From Apostichopus japonicus (taxonomy: Eukaryota > Echinodermata > Holothuroidea > Aspidochirotida > Stichopodidae), in assembly GCF_037975245.1 (NCBI RefSeq), contig NC_092574.1:25253213-25317212 (forward strand): a DNA stretch of 64,000 bases. Reading direction: 5' to 3'. Within the stretch, counting starts at the first letter, position 1. Each line of letters starts with the position of its first letter. The notes under the pieces were generated by a model that saw only the letters and a program-made list of their open reading frames with translations, did no database searches and was not told the origin of the DNA. Positions 24,001-33,849 of this stretch are shown one piece after another. A program made the position numbers and the translations under genes.

Positions 24001-27000
24001 AGACATGTCATAAGCTGAACGCATTGCTTTATTGTCTCTCTGGTATATGTTGATGCCTAATTTCAACATTATGGTATAGACGTCTAAAACCTCTGCTAGC
24101 ATTTTATCTTCACTTATTGCTTGAATACAATGAGCACAAAAACACTGATACAAGAACTAATTGACGATGACTTTTATGAAGAATTTATTTGATCCAAAAC
24201 TTTTGAGATAATTGAGATATTTTGCAGATAATTTGACGTATACACTAGTAAGTAATACAGTCACTATAAATTTGCACTATTTCATCATGAAAATGTTGAC
24301 AAAGAACATGTATACTATAGTAATGGCAAAGTTTCAAGAAACATTTGTAATTACCTGGTATAGTTCTTAGGGACCATATTAAGTGGTGTGTTGTAATGTT
24401 CTTATACAATGATAATTGTCAAGTCTGTATACATTCCGTGGCTATCTTCTAAAGAATTCTTATATGATATTCTCACCTGAAGGGTTGTAAGTAGGTGAAG
24501 TCATTTTCTCTCTTCTGCAAGACCTCATCCCTGATTTGGACTCGAGTAACTATGCTGGTGGCTTTCCTAAAAACAAAATATTTGCATGCAGATGCCCAAC
24601 ACGTTAATTCAGCAAGCATACGATGTTATTACTCTTGTAACATTTATAGCCTATTTCATGCGTACTTCAATACCTTCGTAGCCCCCCCCCCCCCCCTCTC
24701 CACAAGATAATTCAATGAGTATGTGCAATGTGAAACTTAAAGTTGAAAGTTTGATTGCCTAGCAACTGTTTATCCTTACTCAAAGGATCCGACTGTATCA
24801 TCCAACAATGCAACAGAATAGACGGTGGAGAACAGAATGAAATGACGTCCACTCAAGAATGAGGTAGCATCTCTTCGTCACTTTTCCCTTCATGTTGCTT
24901 AGCCTATGTTTATTATATTCATTCAGACAAACATTTTCAATTGCATTTAACCAAACCATACAATTGCCAAAAAAGCATAGTGTCTCATAGGCGACACTAT
25001 ATAGTGTATATTTCGGCACCAGTATATCAAGCAACAGGTAACATTGAGTATTATTTAAGCATCATGTTGCTCAAGTGTCTGACCAGCTAACTTCATAGCA
25101 GTCTCTATAGTCTCTTCAATGCTCTCTTAAAGAAACAATCGTCCCTAAATAGAGTATTACTCACTCATCGATGTAGAAGTTGCTAGTAGATGAAGTATGG
25201 GGACTGGGATAAGTCATCTTGGATAGATCAGTTTGATGAGCAGAGTTTGTCTTGGGTGGATTACGAGTAATGAAAGGTGGCATCTTTGATGAGTTATCAT
25301 GGAAAGGAGGGGGCCGCGGAGGTGGATTAGTAGGACACGCAGGTTTTATCTTGGGTGAACTAGACGAAGGAAGAGCTGTCCTGTTAGGTGAATAAAGAGG
25401 TCTGGGAGGTCTCTTTGGTGGCTGGCTGGTGGACTTATTATGATTGTTCTGAACCGTCAGTATATTTGTTTCTTCCCCGTGCCTGTCTTCGTCTTTGAAA
25501 ATAAAACCAATTAAAAAAAAAGGAGGCGCTTCAATGGTGTTTCGATATAAATATCTACAGTGAGAGAAATCAACTTAATTCACTACATCGTTACATCAAC
25601 AGGAAATTTGTAAACCAACAGGTCAAATCTTACAACCAATACTAAAGTAGTTTAAGAGTAGTTTCATTATTTGAAAATTGACGATGCAAATGAAGATGGA
25701 AACCATACTTAACTTGCTTGTTTATTTTCCTTGATGAATATTCAAAATGGATCTGTCTCCGGATACTGACAAACACTATTAGGCCTACCTACATTTAGAT
25801 GAATACCTCAGTTGATGGATTTTAAAGCCAAAATACAACATGTGAACCTGCTCAACCCAGAGAATAGTTCCCGGAAATGTTTAAAAGATGCAACTAAAAG
25901 GTTCATTTTTTCTAAAGTTCATTGCAGATACTCTCAAAGACAGATTAATCGTGGGATGGCGATGGCGATGGCGATGGTGAAGATGAAGATGAACAATCAA
26001 TAATTTAATTGGAAAGCTGTTCTGGGTGTCGAGTAATTGCTTGATAGTTAAGTGGATGATAACCCCAAGTGACTTTTCACACTTACTATAATTCGTTACT
26101 ACATTCTCGTAAAAAGCCTGAATTAAGGAAACTGCTGATTTCATGATTCAATAAAAATCGAGCTATTCTGCAATGCTCAAATTGTAGTTACTTCACTCTT
26201 ACCATCATTTTAATATCTTGATAAAAATAAGGACCCATGTATATGTCTTTCAAAACCATTAAGCAATGAATGAACTTATTTGCAGTAACGTGACCTGGCT
26301 TGGGTGATTGATTAGTGTACCCTGTAAATTCGTTATTGAATTAAGTTGAGATGTAGGGTTTTTTTTGCGATGAGTCTTGGTTTCGAAGAACTTGCCCCGA
26401 ATAAAGCCTGTCCTGAATTTCATGATCGTGTAATTTGATTTTATCATGGACGTTTACTTGCCAAAAACACCATGACTTCAGATTGTTCAAGTTTCTTTGA
26501 ACAGAATGGCTACAGGGCTCAAACTTTGACGGCGGCATAGGAGGGAGAGGATAAGAGCTGCCATTTTTGTCAGCATTTCTGTGGTTTGTGCCTACCTGCA
26601 ATAAATGGTGCCATTCCAAATGCATCAACCACTTGTACATGCTTATCGGGTTGATTCCTAATCTGGTATTGCTCTATCCATCTGAAATCCTGTGATATGT
26701 CTGATGCTATTCAATGAAAACAAAAAGTCGTATGATTTGCCTTAAGCCTGGCAAAAAAGAAAATATCTTTATAAGAACATAGCCAACAATTATAAATAGC
26801 AAACAACAAATTAATGAAAAGCAAATTGATGAAATTTTGGGAAAGATCATATTTGAGAAAGAAAATCTGTGTCCTTTAAAGTAAAAAGGGAAACACAAAA
26901 TAAGAAAACCCCATGTAATGAGACATCTACATTTACAAGAAAATACCATTGCAGCCACAAAAGCAAACGTCTCTAACTTTAAAGCATATTGTAGGAATAT

Positions 27001-30000
27001 GTTGGCTGCCACATAATTATGAACAAACCAAATCATACAATATTAGCAAAAAAACTATCAAGAATTGATATCTCACCTGACATGCAATCCTTTAACTTTG
27101 AAAAGAAATCAACGGCTTTATTGTCATACACAATGTCTACCTCAAGTGTTTCGTCAGTTGTCACCATAGTCGCCCTCTGTACAAACTTAGCTTGCGGTGC
27201 TAAAAAAAGTAGCAGAAACATTTAACAACAGCCTTAGTACAAGAAGAATCATTACTTTCTTTACCAATTACTGGGTAATCCTATATATATTAAACATTGA
27301 TAATTTAGCCTCTCCTTTTCAAACGTGTTAGTTGCAATAATTAGGTCAGAATCACACCATAATTTGTTCATGTGTTTTATTAATAGATAACACTCGAGTA
27401 TATTAAGAATATCACTGAACACCAGGTAACATAATAAGGGACATATTTTAGTTTTAATAATAATAGTGACATTATTTAAGCTTTCCATGTGCGCCTAAGT
27501 TGTTTTTTGTACGTAACAGTTATGTCTTAACTAATATTGACTTTGCTTGAACTTGAAACTTTGAAAGCATACTTACATAAGCTGTATCTAAAATCTCCTT
27601 TGAGTTTTAACACTTTTTGTATGTTTAGTTGGTGTGCAGATGTTAATTGCTGTTGTACGTGTTTGTAAAAGAAAAGTCTGAAAAGGAAAGTAAAAAGTAA
27701 GTCTTAGTTTAAACGAATACGAACATTTTCATGCAATTATTTAAAGGTTATTTTTTCAATTGCATTCCCTAGTTCTGATATTAATATAATTTATTATTCT
27801 CTCATTACAGACTTCCTACACTCTGCAGACCCAGAATTGGCCTGTCCCGTGTGCGGCCAAGTAGTGCGAGACTTCAGTAGTCACTTCATGAATGCGTCAA
27901 TCAGCCTGAGTATAAGTGTTACTTACTTATTATCACGTGTAGACAGCACAAAATGCCATGATTAATACAGAAACTTTCAAACACCACAACATGCTACATA
28001 CACATAACTTAACAAGGTAATACTCGACCAAATATAAACGTTTCACTATGAACTCATTTTCTGTTCCATTCTATACTTAACAATGATAGTTAGTAGTGCA
28101 ATAGATCCTCTCTTGCAAGGCTACCACAAATGTTCTTAGAAGAAACATTTGGAAATGAATGCTCCCAGTTTTTAAAACATTTCATGGACGGTACGGTTTC
28201 TAGCTTTGGATTCACTTTATACTGGTCTCACCATAAAAGTATTACTAGTGTATCTTGATGCCCTCAGTTGTCTTTCTTTAAGTTTGGCACATTAATTGTA
28301 GTGGATATGTCAGTATTAAAAACTTACGCATGTTCCCCTTCTATTGATGCCCCATGGTTGACGAGGGCAAGAATATGGTCGCCTGTTGTACCATGGGTAA
28401 CGACCTTACATTTGATGCAGTAATTGGTCAAAGGTAAAGGAAAACACGAGATCGATAGTAGACAATGTTAACAATAACAATATATATACTTATACTAATG
28501 TATTTTACTGAGGATTGCAGTAACTTTAACCGGTCAAAAACACATCCTCATAGTATTTTGTATTGCTGAGATAACCACATCCTCATAATATTTTGAATTA
28601 CTGTGATAACAACATCATCATAGCATTTTGTATTGCTGGGATAAACACATCCCCAATGTATTTTGTATTTCTGAGATAATCACATCGCTATAGTATTTTG
28701 TATTGCTGAGAGAACAATGCACATCCTCAGAATATTTTGTATCGCGAAGATTTGAGGGTATTTTTTAACTACGTGATATGTTTGGATGCAGCAATGATGT
28801 CATCGGTGCAATTAAACTGAATATGTCTTTGTTTTGTTTTTTTAAATTGCAAATTAATTTACCCACAGAAGAAAATGGTATCTCTGCGCTAGAGTTTCAC
28901 TTAAATGAAGCTCTAAATACATAGAACATTGACAGCTTAGCAAATAAATGTATCAGGTTCATGGATAAATCAACGAGAATATTAGAATTAGTAAAACCAT
29001 TTAGGAAAAGTTACCCAGATGGCATCACAGAGCACATCCTGTGGCTCACTTTCTGTAGTAAGAGACTTAGGTTTCGTCACTTAAACTAAGTTACAGTGAA
29101 TCCTTCTTGTCTTGAGTCATTTCAATAAGAGTGTGGAATATTTTTCTTTGCAATAAAGGTTTTACATTGTATGCCACCAGAATATCGTTTTAATACATTG
29201 ATTTGAATTCCATAATTTTCCTCTTTTTGCACACTCGTTCATTCCAGTATTCCAGTCTCTCATTTACATACACTTACCGCAATATCATTCTTACATGTGA
29301 ATACAAAAAATTAAAATTAAAACTCGAGTTAAAACTATCATTAAGTATAGATAATACCATATTGTAAGACCATAACCTCTTAACCTATCTGTGTCAATTA
29401 GTAACAAGATGTTTCTCTTTCTTCTTAAAGGGGGGGGGGGGGCAGAAACACTATATAAACAACAACCCTACACTTATTTTGTGTCATGCAATGAAAAATA
29501 CTTTGCTGGGAAGTTTAGTTTTCAGAATGCTGGATTTAACAAAGTTATGTTTCTAATCACTTCTGTATCATTTGTTATGGAAAATTGATCTGCTAAATGC
29601 TGTAGAAGTATATAAGAACTTAAACTTCACACTTCGAGATTAAATATTTTCAAACGATTGATATTGCTATGGAATTTTAGTATCGAAAACACCGAAAAAT
29701 TATATATATTAATTATATTATATGAAAAACAACTCGTAAAGCTGTTTTATCATTACAGAAACCTACAAAATAGATATACATATAGTCCAGCCAAGGTTAC
29801 TAGGGTAAAAACAGTATCAAATGGTTTAGTCAAAGCTGATGCAACTAGTTGAAAGTCAAGAATCAGTTTAGTAGGTAGGTAGGTAGGTAGTAGGTTTAGT
29901 ATGGGAATTAGCCTGTATGCCATTTTCTTAAACGTGTATATGTACTACATTGTAAATTTAACAGGCTTAACGTGTCATTTTTATAAAAAGTAACTAAATT

Positions 30001-30208
30001 CCTTGAAGTATTACAAACATCTGGTCTTAAAATATGAATGCAAAATATTAGTCTGTTGTGTTCTTAGGTGAGTGACATGCAGTAAAGGAGACATCATATT
30101 TGCAAGCAGATTTAGCTGGTTTTACTTTTCAAGAAAGGATATGGCCGTGCAGAAATCGTTTCCATTGTACTGGGATAAAAATAATTGAATAGCTTCCTTA
30201 GGTTCCAT
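10836..30208 (-). CDS. INPP5B/OCRL-like: Type II inositol polyphosphate 5-phosphatase, INPP5B/OCRL homologue, complete 23-exon gene
   Basis: Twenty-three exons (complement) join in continuous phase: 30143-30208, 28328-28419, 27577-27677, 27077-27199, 26596-26700, 25165-25492, 24477-24566, 22879-23101, 22017-22133, 21282-21389, 21094-21167, 19816-19927, 19002-19111, 18469-18604, 17992-18102, 16959-17157, 15966-16090, 15221-15331, 14940-15053, 13994-14075, 12169-12296, 11831-11945, 10836-10993. The CDS is 2928 nt, 975 residues, comparable to human INPP5B (993) and OCRL (901). Order: N-terminal PH (~1-140), proline-rich linker (~140-285), 5-phosphatase (~300-600), ASH (~610-775), RhoGAP-like (~790-975). 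Family role: hydrolyses the 5-phosphate of PI(4,5)P2 and PI(3,4,5)P3 on endosome, Golgi and ciliary membranes with Rab partners. The start is supported by [11 protein letters not shown] resembling the human INPP5B N-terminus. Three introns look U12-type. A single invertebrate gene would stand for both vertebrate paralogues, so I do not choose between the symbols. Confidence 0.93.
12297..13993 (-). other. U12-type GT-AG intron 20 of INPP5B/OCRL-like gene
   Basis: The donor reads GTATCCTTTC (exact U12 consensus). TCCCTTAAC (12309-12317) matches the branch consensus at 8 of 9 positions and sits 12 nt from the CAG acceptor. The join gives [15 protein letters not shown], matching the family's PGSNHSVAEAL. 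A hAT-like MITE is inserted in this intron. Confidence 0.85.
12507..12982. mobile_element. Non-autonomous hAT-like MITE, 476 bp, inside U12 intron 20
   Basis: The terminal inverted repeats TAAGGTGACCA and TGGTCACCTTA bound the element. The flanking octamers ACCTAACT (12499-12506) and AACTAACT (12983-12990) agree at 7 of 8 positions, consistent with an 8-bp target-site duplication. The interior repeats GGGGAC/GTCCCC words near the right end and has no transposase frame. Confidence 0.75.
15221..18102 (-). CDS. INPP5B/OCRL-like gene: ASH-domain exons 15-18
   Basis: Exon 15 (17992-18102) gives [16 protein letters not shown] and [11 protein letters not shown]. Exon 16 (16959-17157) gives [17 protein letters not shown], matching the NTGQ beta-strand of the ASPM-SPD2-Hydin fold. 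Exon 17 (15966-16090) gives [12 protein letters not shown] then [12 protein letters not shown]. Exon 18 (15221-15331) gives [13 protein letters not shown], which aligns exactly with the family's YLPSCFG block. Exon 17 runs into a stop a few codons past its end if read straight through. The only good join is an AT-AC intron. In human proteins the ASH domain and the following RhoGAP domain contact Rab GTPases and F&H-motif adaptors. Confidence 0.9.
15332..15965 (-). other. U12-type AT-AC intron 17 of INPP5B/OCRL-like gene
   Basis: The donor reads ATATCCTTTGATC directly after the DETDYY-like end of exon 17. The branch ATCTTAAC (15343-15350) lies ~11-12 nt before the terminal AC. The join gives [17 protein letters not shown], aligning without gap to the vertebrate YFLTISGNYLPSCFG region. 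No usable GT donor precedes the in-frame TAA six nucleotides after the TCC in the donor. This is the clearest of the three minor introns. Confidence 0.88.
18241..18351 (-). CDS. Possible in-frame cassette exon between INPP5B/OCRL-like exons 14 and 15
   Basis: A 111-nt segment in intron 14 is open for 37 codons in phase 0. Both flanking exons meet at phase 0. It has an AG (ACAATAAG) before it and a GTGATA donor after it. The peptide contains [15 protein letters not shown] and [12 protein letters not shown] and is richer in GC than its surroundings. The donor is weak, and human INPP5B/OCRL proteins align well without it. It could be an alternative exon at the end of the catalytic domain or a chance frame. 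Confidence 0.25.
18469..24566 (-). CDS. INPP5B/OCRL-like gene: 5-phosphatase catalytic exons 7-14
   Basis: The catalytic core is spread over eight exons. Signature motifs in order: [10 protein letters not shown] (motif 1, exon 8), IGFQELDLS with the metal-binding Glu (exon 8), [12 protein letters not shown] then TGIMGTM (exon 9), GNKGGVGVR then [11 protein letters not shown] (exon 10), [11 protein letters not shown] (exon 12), FKPTYKFD (exon 13), and PSWCDRI with LSDHKPVSS (exon 14). The Glu, Asn/His, Asp/Asn and His residues used in the apurinic-endonuclease-like fold are all present, so the enzyme should be active. Differences from human are a Phe for Trp in motif 1 and PSWCDRI for PAWCDRI. 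All introns in this part are GT-AG. Confidence 0.93.
20720..20915. repeat. 39-bp tandem repeat in an INPP5B/OCRL-like intron
   Basis: Five imperfect copies with a 39-bp period alternate ACTGATATCTTGTG and ACTGAGATCTTGTG variants, followed by a TTTATTCCATTTCAC tail. They lie in intron 11 between exons at 21094 and 19927. The short cysteine-rich peptide frame over it is an artefact of the repeat. Confidence 0.85.
25165..25492 (-). CDS. INPP5B/OCRL-like gene: proline-rich linker exon 6
   Basis: This long exon (328 nt, entered at phase 1 and left at phase 2) encodes a low-complexity Pro/Ser/Lys segment: [24 protein letters not shown] and NPPKTNSAH are clear runs. It joins the PH domain to the catalytic domain. 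Proline clusters of PxxP type could bind SH3 domains (inference). I do not see a clathrin box. The preceding exon 5 (26596-26700, [13 protein letters not shown] then [12 protein letters not shown]) joins to it directly in frame. Confidence 0.85.
27077..30208 (-). CDS. INPP5B/OCRL-like gene: N-terminal PH-domain exons 1-4
   Basis: Exon 1 (30143-30208) encodes only 22 residues beginning [11 protein letters not shown] and ends NGNDFCTA. Exon 2 (28328-28419) continues [10 protein letters not shown], then [10 protein letters not shown]. Exon 3 (27577-27677) gives [13 protein letters not shown] and KGDFRYSL. Exon 4 (27077-27199) gives [20 protein letters not shown] and [10 protein letters not shown]. 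Alternating strands and the EHALFFY block match the PH domain at the N-terminus of INPP5B. Exon 1 to exon 2 is open only if the intron is read AT-AC. I see no lysine-rich phosphoinositide pocket, in keeping with the atypical PH of this family. Confidence 0.85.
27811..27909 (+). CDS. Candidate antisense exon with a C2-type zinc-binding motif
   Basis: Within intron 2 of the minus-strand gene, the plus strand has a good acceptor (TTATTCTCTCATTACAG). It is followed by 32 open codons reading [18 protein letters not shown] then [11 protein letters not shown], and then a GTATAAG donor. The block is GC-richer than its flanks. CPVCGxxx...H resembles UBZ/Rad18-like fingers, though the final Cys is missing. 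I do not see partner exons, so it may be a fragment of a nested gene, a retro-fragment or chance. Confidence 0.25.
28420..30142 (-). other. U12-type AT-AC intron 1 of INPP5B/OCRL-like gene
   Basis: The donor reads ATATCCTTTC, an exact match to the minor-spliceosome consensus. Near the 3' end TTCCTTTAC (28434-28442) matches the U12 branch consensus TTCCTTRAC at all but one position. It lies 14 nt before the terminal AC at 28420-28421. The join gives FCTA|CIKCKVV in frame. No AG acceptor upstream of TGC keeps exon 2 in the family frame with this first exon, though an AG at 28405-28406 could serve a different first exon. The intron holds the 35-bp tandem repeat. Confidence 0.75.
28541..28745. 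repeat. 35-bp tandem repeat in U12 intron 1
   Basis: About six imperfect copies follow the pattern CACATCCTCATAGTATTTTG followed by TATTGCTGAGATAAC, with a 35-bp period. They lie ~120 bp from the 3' end of the first AT-AC intron, upstream of its branch site. Confidence 0.85.
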
Positions 30209-30630
30209 TATTTTTATTTCTCTCCGGGTCCATTCATCTCCTTCTGTTAGAAAAATATGTACAGAATATCACGGTGAGTGTAAAACTATTTTCTATAACG
30301 TTTTATGACTAAAAATAATAATTGGAGTAAAGCTTCCAGTTACAATTAAATATCTAAATGTAATGGTGGAATATGCCCTAAAAGGGTAATAAGTACAAGC
30401 TTTAACTTTAGGCCTATATGTAGATTTGCGAGCAACGTACAGGGTAGTACCGGTCGTGAGTTGCTCACACCTAAGCATTAAAGGGTGGACATAACTAGTT
30501 AGCCCAAGACAGTGGAATGATTTCCTTTTTTCGCTGGTCAAGTTGAAATATTTCTCTGGCTGGATTTGTCCCACGGGTCGGTTATCGGGAACCTTTGTTA
30601 TATGTATATATTCATTAATATAAAACAAAA

Positions 30631-30729
30631 ACTGTAAGCAAACTGCTTATCCACTGAGCCTGTGTAAGAGAATGTTTAAAGTTAGTTTTTGCCAGGCGTT
30701 TCGATCCTAGCAGGATCTTCTTCAGAGGC
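30631..30729 (-). mobile_element. Dispersed transposon-end copy with a GATCC/GGATC hairpin (inverted copy 1)
   Basis: Read on the minus strand it contains CTCTGAAGAAGATCCTGCTA then GGATCGAAACG, and ~60 bp later GTGGATAAGCAGTTTGC. The same arrangement occurs on the plus strand at 50150-50262 and in decayed form at 59155-59190. GATCC-TGCTA-GGATC forms a perfect 5-bp hairpin followed by GAAAC. A Penelope-like origin is a guess based on similar EDPxRIET-type ends; the family is not established. Confidence 0.5.
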
Positions 30730-31757
30730 AAAAAGAAAAGAAAAATGATAAATTCAATAAAAAATATCTTCATTAGTGTAATCTACGTCTAGTTTAAGGT
30801 TACGTATATTCATAACCCATCTGTTATCAATAACCTTCGACTAAGCACCTGTTAAAGTATCTATTCCTTGGTACTAAATAACTATACAGGTCATTTACTA
30901 TACAAACCTGTTCCGTGTGTGCAATACCGAAGGAACACTGATTTCCTATCCTGTGTTAGTGGAAGTTAACTCTTCAGATCAATAGTCATAATGCTATATG
31001 GTATAGCGAGGGTTCTACACAGTGAACAAAGTGGTGACTGAGCGTTACAGAGCGGGTAATTCTCAATTATGTAAACATTGTCGGTCCAAGGTCCAAAGAC
31101 ATTTGAAGTATTTGCGAAATAGCGTTCCATAAGGAGACATATTTTTCCTGGAGATACTCATCCATTTGCAAGCTGCTATATTTATAGGCCTGTAAGGAAA
31201 CACCGAACGTTTGAGGCTGCTAGCTTTTCTTTACAGCTTCCTTTTATTCCAATTCATGTCATTTTACTCGTCCGGGCAAAAGTGGTGGGAAGTTCTGGAG
31301 TGGTACTTTCAGATCATACCATCTCCACTTCATACCCAACACACACCCACACGCACACTTTTCTATATGTTCCGACCCTTTTTGCGCCCTTCCCATTCCC
31401 TTAAGTAAAGCAAAATTGGTACTTTAAACGAAGAATTTTGATCAGATTTATTTATTTTAATAGGTTGCTTAAAATTGTTTAATTAATTATCATAATTTTG
31501 CTAACAGTTTCAAATTACTTTCTTATATAACCTGTCATAGACTTTTTAACCCTTCAAAATATTCCTGTCGTCAATCAATGAGTGTTAAATTAGTCAATAA
31601 ATAGTGTCACTTTCGGAAAATGCTTTGAAGTTGAAAGTTGAACTCTGAACATTGGTTTCCGTCAAAAGAAGTTCTCTAGCCCCTTGTCTGTCATGCCTTA
31701 CTGTAACTTTCTGTAAGAACTGTACTGAGTGCTCTACTGTAACTTTAACGTAAGTTT
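30730..31757. other. No gene seen
   Basis: About 1 kb of AT-rich sequence upstream of the INPP5B/OCRL-like gene has no frame with family resemblance and no defined repeat ends. Confidence 0.5.
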
Positions 31758-32062
31758 CAGGCGCGTATCCATGGGGGCATTGTGGGCGCGAAAGAGAGGA
31801 GAGAAAAAAAAGAGAGAAAAAAGAGAAAAAAGAGGGGGAAAAAGAGAAGGAAGGAGAGGAAGGAAGGGAAAAGAAAAAGAATAAAGAGAAAAAGGGGAAA
31901 AGGAGGGAACAGAAGAAAACCGCCAAGACACCGGGAAGAGAAAGAGGAACAGCGACTTAATTACAGCGCTGATCCCTATTTATATACACAGGGTAGTCAG
32001 GGACGGATCGAGGATTTCGGAAGGGGTGTGCGCCTCAGCCTACCCCTTACACCGACAGGCTA
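31758..32062. repeat. Left arm of ~300-bp inverted repeat
   Basis: The arm begins CAGGCGCGTATCCATGG, runs through a ~130-nt purine-rich (A/G) tract, then CACCGGGAAGAG, AATTACAGCGCTGATC and GGGTAGTC, and ends near CCCCTTACACCGAC. Its reverse complement is found at 32859-33124. The purine tract gives artefactual Lys/Arg/Glu-rich frames. It looks like one of a pair of copies of a dispersed SINE-like element. Confidence 0.75.
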
Positions 32063-32512
32063 GCAATTCATTGCTTCGCTAATCAGAGTTTCGTGGTTAG
32101 ATCCACTCATCAGGCGATACAGCAGTATAATGCAAGTCTGCATTATCTTAGACACAATACAGCAGAACACACATAGAACAAGGGAACGATATTTTCGAGA
32201 GGGAAATGTTTCTTAACAAGAAAAAGGAATGATTGTCCGATGTTTGCGTCGACATTTTTCGACTACGGTGGGTTAAACCAAATAACCTTTCTAGACCTGT
32301 TACTTCTTCTGTTGCTGCGGCTCGGAGAAGGTGAGCTTGTGTTTGAACCCGCTGTTGTTTAGTGCTTGTTGGTAAATAGGAGCGGCTTTGTTTAAAACTT
32401 CCTAATTCGAAGAGATGTCACACAATCTTCTGTTGATGGACACTGGTAGATTTGTTAGTGTAACTTGCGGGTGGTTGGATTAACTGTGTATGTACTGTGG
32501 AGTGTTGCCATA

Positions 32513-32539
32513 CTATATATATATATATATATATATATA
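32513..32539. repeat. (AT)n microsatellite
   Basis: A short pure TA tract preceding the larger one. Confidence 0.95.
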
Positions 32540-32637
32540 GTCCCATATTTTTGCAATACTGATATGACAAACATTTTGTTCTACTCATATCTTAATGTTG
32601 GCAATATAAATTTTCTGTGGGTATGAGTTGAATAAAG

Positions 32638-32641
<4 letters not shown>

Positions 32642-32704
<63 letters not shown>

Positions 32705-32738
32705 TAGATAGATATATATAGATATATATATATATATG

Positions 32739-32798
<60 letters not shown>

Positions 32799-32815
32799 TA
32801 TAAATATATATATAC
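32642..32815. repeat. (AT)n microsatellite, ~174 bp, with GATA interruptions
   Basis: A long TA tract is broken by GATAGATA and GTATAAA words. It lies in the spacer of the inverted repeat. The Tyr-Ile frames across it are artefacts. Confidence 0.97.
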
Positions 32816-32858
32816 ATTAGTGAGAGAGGAAAAATAGAAACGTAAAAAATTGATTTGT

Positions 32859-33124
32859 CGGTGTAAGGGGTAGGGTGACGCACTCTCCTCCATTATCATC
32901 GATCCGTCAACGGCTACCCTGTGTATATAATAGTGATCAGCGCTGTAATTATGACTGTTCCTATTCTCTTCCCGGTGTCTTGGCGTTAATCTTCTTCTCC
33001 CTCCTTTTTCTCTCTTCCCCCCCTTCTTTTTCCACTTTTTTTTCTTCTCTATTTTTTCTTTCCTCTTTTTCTTTCCAGAGGCGCGCGCCCCAATGCCATC
33101 ATGGAAACGCGCCTGGATACCTGT
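32859..33124. repeat. Right arm of ~300-bp inverted repeat
   Basis: It opens GTCGGTGTAAGGGG and closes GGAAACGCGCCTGGATACCTG, the reverse complement of the left arm with scattered differences and a shorter pyrimidine tract. The two arms are ~800 bp apart. Confidence 0.75.
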
Positions 33125-33530
33125 AGCTTTAATAGTGTCTATAGTACTTAAATACCTAGAAACAAATTCTTCGTTTACGTTCAGGATATCAAAGAGCAAT
33201 TGTTCTATAATTTGGATAACAGGTAATGCCTTAGGGACTCAAGATTATTTTTATTATCTCATCTCCCTACATGCAATTTATAGAGAGATGAGATACTTCA
33301 GATATGTGATGAATGTGTGTACGTGTGGGTGAGTGAACAAAAGGTGTCGGTAATTCCTCATAGGCGCTATATCCTATCAAGTTCAAACTTGATGGGTAGG
33401 TACCTGACCATGAAAGTTCGTGCCTGTGTGCTTGATGACTCCATAGGTCAAAGATCAATAAACCTAAAAATTGTTTATTAATCGTTTTCTGATTGTCAAC
33501 AAGTAGGCAAAATTCATTGAACCACACGAT

Positions 33531-33625
33531 ATGTTTGTTTATTTGTTTGTTTATTTTGTTTGTTTTTTGTTTATTTTGTTTGTTTATTTTGTTTATTTTG
33601 TTTTTTATTTTGTTTGTTCATTTGA
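33531..33625. repeat. (TTTG/TTTA)n low-complexity tract
   Basis: Repeated TTTATTTTG and TTTGTTTG words. The Phe-rich frame is an artefact. Confidence 0.9.
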
Positions 33626-33849
33626 TTTGTTTAATCACAAAAAAAAGGTGAAAGGAAAGCTTCGGTTAAGCCTGAAATGGTTTAACAGAGTAGAAGACTC
33701 CCTGATAAAATAATAAAGAAAAATATACCACAGGTTGAATGAGCAGAATGATACAGATAATTTAAGGAGCACTAACTAGACAGGATAACATTGTCCTAGT
33801 TCATAAAGGAATTAGCTATACATGGAATTACTTAATATACATAAATATA

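Noticed and set aside
26341..26590. Proline-containing minus-strand frame ([17 protein letters not shown]) next to exon 5 of the INPP5B/OCRL-like gene
   Set aside because: Its acceptor phase does not fit exon 5, and exon 5 joins directly to exon 6 in frame with the expected linker.
30293..30628. 111-residue minus-strand frame just upstream of the INPP5B/OCRL-like start
   Set aside because: No recognisable family, no splice link to the gene, and the real start is explained by exon 1 at 30143-30208.
32581..33199. Open frames of 100 and 204 residues, Tyr-Ile and Lys-rich
   Set aside because: They cross an (AT)n microsatellite and the pyrimidine arm of an inverted repeat; low complexity only.
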